Shown piece after piece: positions 56,696 to 64,000 of a stretch of 64,000 nt of DNA; within the stretch, counting starts at the first letter, position 1, and each line of letters begins with the position of its first letter. The stretch is taken from NCBI RefSeq assembly GCF_002127325.2, contig NC_035433.2, positions 91,032,033 to 91,096,032 on the forward strand. The letters run 5' to 3'. Origin of the DNA: Helianthus annuus (taxonomy: Eukaryota > Streptophyta > Magnoliopsida > Asterales > Asteraceae). The notes under the pieces were generated by a model, which had not been told where the DNA came from, ran no database searches, and saw only the letters and a program-made list of their open reading frames with translations. Both the position numbers and the translations under genes were made by a program.

Positions 56696-57823
56696 ATGGC
56701 CTACGAGAACAAAACTATGGAGCAACAACTTAGTGATTTGCAGAATCAGTTTCATGAACTAACCCTTACTTTGCAACATCTGCGGGTAAAAGAACGATCC
56801 CCACCTCGCTACCGACCAAAAAACGAAGATGATTATGGTTACTGATCACAAGATGGGGACTACCATCCTTATGGGCACCAAAACTGTAACACTAACCATA
56901 ACAACGATATCAAGGTCGCATACCTGAATATGTGGGCGTTTGGATCCTGATGAGTTCACCGGGTGGGTTGGAACCTAAGATTGCTAACATTATCGAACTA
57001 CAACCCAATTCCACCTTGGCAGAACTTAGGCTGATGGCCCACAAAGTAGAGCTCCAACAGAAGACACACGGTAGGATGGAGATGCCCAAACCATCGACCA
57101 AAATTGTTGTACCTTTGTCTAACATGTCATCACTTGTACTCCGACCCCAACTTCTTCAAAAACCATGGACACGCCAGAAAGTTCCAACACAACGAAACAC
57201 TCATGACGTTGTTTCGGTGCTACGGGTTGGGACATATCACATCTGAATGCACCAATAAACGGGTCATCACCTTAGCTGAATTTGAAACTTCGATCGGAAC
57301 ACATGACGATGAAGACCCAGGCCAACACCAACCAGAAAAGGAAGTGGAAATTGGCCCAGATGGTGAATGCTTGGTGATGCGTCCTACGTTGATTGGGAAG
57401 ACAAACCAGGACAGTGAGATGCAGCGAGAGGCTTCGTTTCGTACCTGTTGTACCATACGAGACAAAGTGTGTTCACTGGTTGTGGCGTCTCAAAATATGG
57501 TGACAAAGCTATCTCTACCTACTGATCCTCATCGTTATCCCTACGACATCCAATGGCTCAATCAAAGACAAGGTATTTGTGTGATCAGTCGAGTTTTATT
57601 ATCATTTACTATTGGGCAGAAGTACAAGGATGATATTTGGTGCGACATACTTCCTATGGACTCCTGCCACGTGTTGTTAAGTCGCCCCTGGTTATTTGAT
57701 AGACGAGTTACCCACGAGGATACAAGAATACCTATTTGTTTATCAAAGACGAGAGAAAGATATCTCTGCTCCCCATGGTCTACAGTGTTTCCCCTAGTGT
57801 TGCCCCTGATCGTCGTGCTTTGA
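56696..57823 (+). pseudogene. Gag and aspartic protease remnant
   Basis: Starts MAYENKTMEQQL with a coiled coil. Several stops and shifts follow between about 56845 and 57100. From 57104 the frame is open for 239 codons and holds a zinc knuckle lacking its first Cys (LFRCYGLGHITSEC). A protease-like domain follows (VVASQNMVTKLSLP … IGQKYKDDIWCDILPMDSCH … LLSRPWLFDRR), as in chromovirus-type plant gypsy elements. The catalytic D(T/S)G is not visible where expected. A dead copy. Confidence 0.75.
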
Positions 57824-58061
57824 TTACTATTAATAAATTATTATAGGTTGGGTTTAGTAGCTTAAAAATGACGCGCACAGGAGTTGCTCAAGAACCAACA
57901 AGGAATACGAAACAACCCATACTTCAAGATAACAATGCTGCCACAAAAGTTGTCTCAGCTACGATTAATGGTTTGGTTAACCACAACACCCCTAAACCTG
58001 GACCTGGATTATATATCACTTGTTCAAGTTTGAGGTCAAACTTTCTTAAAGGAGAGGGGGA

Positions 58062-58580
58062 TGATAGACATACAAATGGACGGAACAATACCTGGGTTGG
58101 GTCACCATTTACCTGGTTCAGCCCGATCCAAATAGAGCTCCAAATCCATGACCCTCCATAATCGTTTGTTAAGGGCTACAATGTAGGACCACTATCTTCA
58201 TGCTACACATGCTTTTTTATTCTAATTTTCTTTTCTTTATTAATGTTTCATTTATTTTTAATTCCCTAAATTGTAGCATAGTTGTGGCCCATATTATCTT
58301 TATTTTCATATGTATTTCGTAACACTCTCAGCATTTGGGAAGATGAATTTCACTGAAGTATTTTTTTCCAGCTAACTCTTCTTCGAGAGTAACCGTCCAT
58401 TGCTAGCCTAATCTTGGCCAATTAGGTGGTGTTCTTTGGATTCTATTATTGAATTTTGGTGGTGTTTTTGTTTCCTTGATTCAATATTAGACATCCTTAC
58501 GAATCAAAGAGTGGTTATTTTCTGTATCTGTTTGATCTGTTGCCTATCCGTTCAATTCAAAATTGCAACCCTACCCAACA
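58062..58580 (+). repeat. 3' LTR of the nonautonomous LTR element
   Basis: 519 bp, TGATAGACATACAAATGG … CCCTACCCAACA. Confidence 0.88.
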
Positions 58581-58844
58581 CCTTACCTCTACCCCGTATA
58601 AATAGAGAACCTGCTTCCAGTGAGACCCCCGACTCCATAGTAGTTTGGCATCAAGCCTTAGACATAATACACATAACACTCAATAATCGGGACAAAGGCC
58701 AATTAGTGCATGTACCCTTTTATCTTTCGGATATCAACGTCATCACATGATGCATCATTAACCGTCCACACATATACATTATGCGCACAACACATGATGG
58801 ATTTTTTTTCTTTGAATTATCGAAATGTTTAAAGCATCACAACC

Positions 58845-61634
58845 ACAAAGATTTTTTTTCTTTGAACGAACGAACGGTACAAATGTGAATTCCAACCATC
58901 ATGGTTTCTAATCAATTAAGAACTCTTGTATATTTACATTATCATTGGACTACAACTACTTATAAGAAAGTTTTATGTCTCGTTTATTACGTGTCAACTA
59001 AAATAATAGTTTGTAATAATTTAATTAATTAAAGTGATTTTCGTTCAATATGGACCACCATACTGCCGCCTGCGTATGTGTAACTGTGTAAGGTTAAGCT
59101 TCCTAATTGTTGACTTTAATACTACGTTATGGAATAAAAAAATGGGGTAATTGTTCGATAGCAATATAATATTGTAAAGAAAATTCACATAAAAATTAAA
59201 AAAGTAATATGTCGTACGTTATTAGGGACATGCACTTCACTTTTATCCAATAGGCGGAACCCATTAGGTAGATAACATATTTAAAAGGGTAACTTATGAA
59301 CGTAGTTCCTTATTAGAGAATATTACAAGGAATATTATTAGTATTAGAGAACATTACATTACAAGGAATATTATTAGTGGCAAGTCAAAATTCTCCTTTT
59401 GCTTATTCAAAGAAAAAAAAATACACATGTCGTTCAAACTTTTTACTTAATTAGCAACATATTTGTCTTGTTCATTTTTCTCTTTTACTTAATACCATAG
59501 ACACAACCATTCTTATAAATGACTAAAGTGTTAAATGGTTAAAAATCATCATTGTTTACTTTTATAGTTTCATTATTTTTCATTTTTCTAACTTTGTAAA
59601 CCTTTAAAAAATTTGTAAAATCGAGCATTTTTTTAATTCGAGTATAATGTTATAATACATGAAAAAATACCTTTTTGATGTTGATTTACTGTACGAATAA
59701 AGTGCGTAATTACGAACACAAATTGCGTAATTGTTAGGGTGCTAGGGGATAATGCAAATAGTGGTTTGCGGGTAGCTTGGCTGCACCGCCGCAAGGAGTG
59801 CGGGTAGGTAGATCAGGTACTTTTTGTCGCGTCAGTTTGGTGATGCGAACGTTACACAATGGTCTTTTGACCGTTAAAGCCATTATTAAATAAAAATTAA
59901 TACTATCTAAATTATAAAACATCAACTTCACCCAAAATTAATTTTATTTACTACCTCATTTGTTTTACCACCAAACATTTTTCCAATCAAATTAAGCAAC
60001 AAATAACAAAATTGTAGGTTGTGTTTTGTTTATAAATAAGATTGGAACTTTGAATTGCTTCAAAAAAATTAGAAGAGAGCAAGTCGATTATTGTTTAAAA
60101 AAGCTATCCATTTTATAAGAGGATAAATAGTCATCCCATTTTCCTAATATTTGCTTGTATGCCACATCAGCACCACCTCAGCATCTTCCTATGTTCCTTA
60201 TACGTGTGTGTGTGTGTGAGAGCATCAATCGGTGATCTTCTTCACACGAGTGAAAAAAACATTCTCCAGACCGGGGGAACTGTGTTCCCTGTTAGGTCTG
60301 ATCGGGGAAGCCTTTCCCGGCTCCCACTTCGTGTGCGAGATGTGAGAGATATACATTAGAGAGGGAGGGTTATAAGCATGTATATATTTTTGTGTATGTA
60401 TGTTCACATATATAGGAATTGATTGTATAGAAATAGTTTTATGAGTTGATTTTTAGCAATGCTGTAATTATTAAAAAGTTTAATATATAGAGTTATAAAA
60501 GAGAAACTGCAAAGAAAGTCTAAACCCTACATAGGAATTTTAATTGGATTTACATCAACTTTTTTTCTAAAACCCACTCATGCAGGTGGATCAAACATCA
60601 CCTATTAAACCAACATCTATTAAACCCTACACAAGAGTCTAGACACTCACACAACCTTTAATCCATTGCAATTAGCCCATTGAGCTTTGGTTCAGTAAAT
60701 TGGGCCAAGAGGCCTGAATACTTTGCAAATTTTCGTCTATTTCTAAATACCAATGGCTGAACATTTCTTTTCTTGCATCACAATCCATCCACACTTTTCA
60801 TAGTTTGTAGAGCAAGTAACAACTAACACATTGTTCCAAAAGTGTAAACGATTTAGACCCGGTCAACAAGTATAAATACTCGTAAACTAGGTATATAAAT
60901 AGTAGTCCGAAATATCTAGTAGAAACACACATCCTCGATCTCGTTGGTTTGTTCGAGCTCTCAACATTGACTTAACCGTTGGTCTTCTTTCTCGGGATTG
61001 TTCTAACCAGTGTTCACTTTCGAATGGAGTTCACGATCAATCCCTCTCAAAACAAAATTCATGTTTAAGCTCGAGACCTCAAAACTAACATGTTAGCGTC
61101 ACTTTTATTGTGTTATCATCTTAAACGAATACTGATATTAGGTATAATTTGATAATAAAATCCATATGTAAAAAAGAAAAAAAACTTTTAGTAGATACTC
61201 GCAAAAATATATTATTTATTTAATTCTTGTAAGAAAATCACAAGAAATACAATATGTGATTCTTGTAACTTATGTAGCCGGATCTCTTACTTCGTTGGAG
61301 GGATTTATGTTTTAATTTTACAATTCAAAGATTTAATAATCTTTTCCGTTTATCCATTTTGGCATAGGAGGAAGACACATTACAAATTTTAATCTTAAAT
61401 AGAGTAATATCTTTTGTTTTAATATAGTACATAAATTGGTTATGTGACCGCTAATTTCATTCTCATTCTCTTTTTGTGCATATAATCATCATCAAAATGC
61501 GTTATAGAAGCGTTAAACGTATCATGTATTTCTCATAATCAGTTATTTGAAAATGGTTATGAATTTGAGCGCGTCATATAACAACATAAGTTTTTTCTTT
61601 TATAACGGGAATCAAATACAAATCACATTTCGCA
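58845..61634. other. Long intergenic stretch, nothing recognised
   Basis: AT-rich throughout. No credible coding region, LTR, tRNA or array was seen. About 60190-60360 is locally GC-richer (CCGGGGGAACTGTGTTCCCT and GGGAAGCCTTTCCC are short inverted repeats) but was not classified. Confidence 0.5.
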
Positions 61635-61967
61635 TACAAACTGTAAGAACCATTTTCAAAAGTGGCACGTGACATCCAACCAATTATAGAGAAATGATAA
61701 AATAATATCCTAAATAATATCAATTATATTGAATTCCCTATAAACATACGAATAAGCAATTAATTCTTTATTTTGATCTTCCTTTTGTTTTCAATGTGCT
61801 AATTAAGAAAAGTGCTGATATCATTCAAATATGTGCTAAAATCAATTATCTTGATTAATTTTCATGTGCTAATTTAATTCAAAAGTGCTACTTTTATGTA
61901 TGTATTGTTTTGGTATGTGTTAATTTAACTTTTTTTTAAGTGCTAAGATCTGTTCTTACAGTTTGTA
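61635..61967. mobile_element. MITE with 16-bp perfect terminal inverted repeats
   Basis: TACAAACTGTAAGAAC at the left is exactly repeated inverted at the right (GTTCTTACAGTTTGTA). 333 bp, AT-rich, noncoding. The target duplication is unclear, perhaps TA within the repeat. Confidence 0.7.
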
Positions 61968-62636
61968 GGATAAATATGGTTTGTACCGGAACCAACCCCC
62001 TACTCTTAAATCTAATACTAGAAACCAACCATATAAGTAGTTACATGTTCTCAACATGTTGATAAATTAATTAAGGTTCTGTTTGGTGAATCGGAGCCCC
62101 TGACCGAATAAGAAGCTCCACTCTTCTTGATGGTTTAGCGACTCCTTAAATCTGAATGGTTAAAAGCTTGAAATTCTCATTCAGATGCCATTTAGATATT
62201 GAACCAAACACCAAAACCTTTACCTGAATCAAAGCCAACCTCTATTGATTCCATTCAGATGTCATTCAAATGCAAACAAAGGGGATCTAAGTTTTTTGGT
62301 AACAACATAAGTACTTGAATATAATCTAGGATGATCACCACTCACCATAAAATTTAGGGGGTGAGTTTTTAAGGCCGACAATATTAGTAGGGTGGGGTGC
62401 AAAGTTAATGACTGTTGTTGGGGATGATTGAATACGACGATGTGGAAATGTGGGACAGAAGACTTTCAACTTGCATAGGCCTTCAGGGAGTGACACGTAG
62501 TGATAAATGGGGATCGTACGGACATACATGTGGAAGTTGGCATTTGGCAATTTAGATTTTACTCATTGTCATGTTAAAAAAAATAGTATTAATACTGTCA
62601 TCTATAATCATAAGCTCTTACTTATTTTCATCTTTA
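61968..62636. other. Intergenic with a possible hAT-like MITE fragment
   Basis: About 62075-62290 contains GTTCTGTTTGGTGAATC, AATCTGAATGGTTAAAAG and CATTCAGATG phrases related in style to 10240-10360. No gene. Confidence 0.35.
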
Positions 62637-62954
62637 GAACATCCGTAGTGGAAGGCTTTTTTGACGTTTTTCCCCATAAAAACGCCCGGTAACCGCCCCT
62701 TGAGGTGTTTTCTTTTTGGAAAAAATGGGTGAAACGTGCTTTTTTAACGCCTTGAACTTTATATTTGGCCAATAGCATTTTTTTTATTATTTTTATTTTT
62801 ATTCTTTATTTAATTCTATTAGATTATAATGTCCCATAAGATCCCACTACCTCTTTTAAAATAATACCCCACAATACATACCTACCTACATGCTGACTGG
62901 AACGTCACATGATGCAAAACGTCCAAGGGTCTTCCCCTCCTACTACACATGGCG
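62637..62954. mobile_element. Tourist-like (PIF/Harbinger) MITE
   Basis: Flanked by TTA (62634-62636 and 62955-62957). Ends GAACATCCGTAGTGGAAGG and complement of the right end CGCCATGTGTAGTAGGAGG. 318 bp, noncoding. Its right part shares CATGCTGACTGG and ACACATGG phrases with the element at 47642-49518, so that family may mobilise it. Confidence 0.82.
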
Positions 62955-62957
62955 TTA

Positions 62958-63306
62958 GTATGTAATGATTTCCAAATTTAACTACTCGCCATACATTAAG
63001 TTATTATTTATATCAAATAAATTTTAAACCTCAATAAACAGAAAAAATCTTGTTGGCTGGTTCCATGGGGCCAACCACCCCTTCCCTCTCTCGCGCTTGT
63101 TATCTGTCTCACACCATCGCCTTAACGTGTCATTTCACCCACCCCTTTGGGGCTGTGTTTCACGCCTCTTAACCTTGTACATGAGTTGTGCGCTAACCCA
63201 TTACACATGACCTAATATGAGTTCATCAAAATAATAAACTTTTAATTTTATCTGTATAGATTTTGAAAAGTTTATGCATGGTTAAAATCGTAATCTTTTA
63301 TGAAAA
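62958..63306. other. Intergenic, nothing recognised
   Basis: No ORF or element ends were seen. Confidence 0.5.
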
Positions 63307-63315
63307 TATTATTTA

Positions 63316-63693
63316 GAGTTAAATGTCATTTTAGTTCCTGTGGTTTGAGCCATTTTGTCAGTTTAGTCCAAATGTTTCATTTTTTCGTCTATAGGTCCAA
63401 AAACAATTCACCGTTGCCATTTTAGTTCACTGGGTTAATTTTATCAATTATTTCCGCTAATGAGAAGGGTAATTCGGTCATTTTATATGGCTGAATTGGC
63501 CTTCTAGTTAACAGATTTAAATATAAAATGATGGAATTATCGTTCTCGTTAACAAAAATAATAGATGAAGTTAATTCGGTGGACTAAAATGGCAACGGTA
63601 AAACACTTTTGTACCCACGGGCAAAAAATAAAACATTTGAACTAAACTGGCAAAATAATCCAAACCACAGAGACTAAAAATGACATTTAACTC
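63316..63693. mobile_element. Fold-back MULE-type MITE
   Basis: Flanked by TATTATTTA (63307-63315 and 63694-63702), a 9-bp duplication typical of Mutator-like elements. Nearly the whole 378 bp is two long inverted arms (GAGTTAAATGTCATTTTTAG, then CTGTGGTTTG, then GTTGCCATTTTAGT). Confidence 0.88.
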
Positions 63694-63772
63694 TATTATT
63701 TAACTAGGTTGGCGGAAGCACTCCTACACCACACCACACCACATCACCTAGCCTAAATATTATTGGATCTTA

Positions 63773-64000
63773 GGGGAGTGGGGGTGGGAGCATGATGGCT
63801 TCCCATCACTCGTGAAACATATTAGCACACCGCCGCCACCAACATATATCACGAGTGAAATTTATCACTCGTTATATTATCACGCGTTATTCAATATTAA
63901 GTGGTGAGTTATTTTATTGTAGATGGTTGTGTGGTGAGTGACGACGGGTGACACTAAAAAATGCTTGTGAGTGATAGAATAGTGGTTGATGACATGACGG
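63773..64000. mobile_element. Probable Harbinger-type MITE, left part, cut by the window end
   Basis: After TTA at 63770-63772 comes GGGGAGTGGGGGTGGGAGCA, then CATCACTCGTG and TATCACGCG-type words that also occur near 9440-9520 at the end of the first Harbinger element. The right end is outside the window. Confidence 0.45.

Larger units (their letters stand above)
56079..58580 (+). mobile_element. Nonautonomous LTR element encoding gag and protease only
   Basis: LTRs 56079-56591 and 58062-58580, TSD CCTTA (56074-56078 and 58581-58585). A degenerate iMet-type primer site TGGTATAAGAGCT lies at 56611, and a polypurine tract AAAGGAGAGGGGGA ends at 58061. The 1.47-kb interior has a broken gag-protease reading frame and no RT, RNase H or integrase, so it would depend on another element. 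Confidence 0.88.
55999..58800. mobile_element. Retroposon-like dispersed repeat, copy 2, split by an LTR element
   Basis: GTCATCATCATACTCAGTAA … GATGTAGACAACCTTA resumes after the LTR element at 58586 (CCTCTACCCCGTATAAATAG) and ends near CACACATATACATTATGCGC. It matches 46944-47294 plus 49587-49621. Flanked by TTTAAAGCATCACAACC (55961-55977 and 58828-58844), probably its target duplication, although T-rich sequence blurs the exact ends. Confidence 0.6.

Noticed and set aside
60159..60407. Small ORFs near a GC-richer patch
   Set aside because: Both strands give short frames with no recognisable motif. A GTGTGTG tract explains part of one.

Overview
The window is nuclear DNA from a flowering plant. 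Two repeat-rich LTR families, plant gag and chromodomain features, a DUF506 gene and short intergenic nonautonomous transposons all point that way. The style of the Ty3/gypsy LTRs and of the Harbinger ORF1 proteins suggests a daisy-family (Asteraceae) genome, but this is recognition from memory and not a search result. Only one convincing host gene is present, an intronless DUF506 (PD-(D/E)XK-like) gene at 17142-18062. Almost everything else is transposable elements, many nested in one another.

Layout. 1-9526: a PIF/Harbinger-type element (left end outside the window) whose ORF1 is split by a Tekay-like Ty3/gypsy element (198-8921, target-site duplication AGTAG). The gypsy polyprotein has one in-frame stop and an altered protease active site. 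10240-11186: DNA-transposon debris with a tRNA-derived SINE inside. 11324-15261: a truncated Tat-type gypsy remnant that keeps only its extra ORF (Transposase_28 / 'putative gypsy type' family, with introns) and an LTR-like block. 16011-19275: fold-back MITEs and microsatellites around the DUF506 gene. 19553-46900: a composite locus. A Tat-type gypsy element (25681-45215) has gag-pol on the minus strand and a long extra ORF on the plus strand. A Ty1/copia element (19802-24857) lies in its left flank, and a very young intact Tekay-like element (35575-45172) lies inside its right LTR. The left flank and an LTR recur at 45210-46900; the junction carries 6-bp microhomology, so this looks like a tandem duplication followed by collapse to a solo LTR. 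46944-49621: a three-level nest of a retroposon-like repeat, a Helitron and a Harbinger element. 49704-52194: a nonautonomous MULE that carries a 1.6-kb hierarchical minisatellite built on a 22-bp CATGNNCATG subrepeat. 54086-58844: a SINE, a 5'-truncated LINE, and a second copy of the retroposon-like repeat split by a gag-protease-only LTR element (56079-58580). 61635-64000: four short terminal-inverted-repeat elements.

Empty sites present inside the same window confirm several insertions: the duplicated flank lacks the copia element, the solo LTR lacks the young gypsy element, and the two retroposon copies show each other's insertion points. The relative order is Tat element, then tandem duplication (about 1.3 percent divergence by eye), then solo-LTR formation. 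The copia insertion into copy 1 came after the duplication, and the Tekay-like insertion is the most recent event because its LTRs differ at only about two positions.

The most interesting unexplained structure is in the LTRs of the young element. It is an array of about eight short stem-loops. Seven share a loop core (AGG-CTT type) while their stem sequences differ but still pair, and the array sits between a TATA-like site and the primer binding site.
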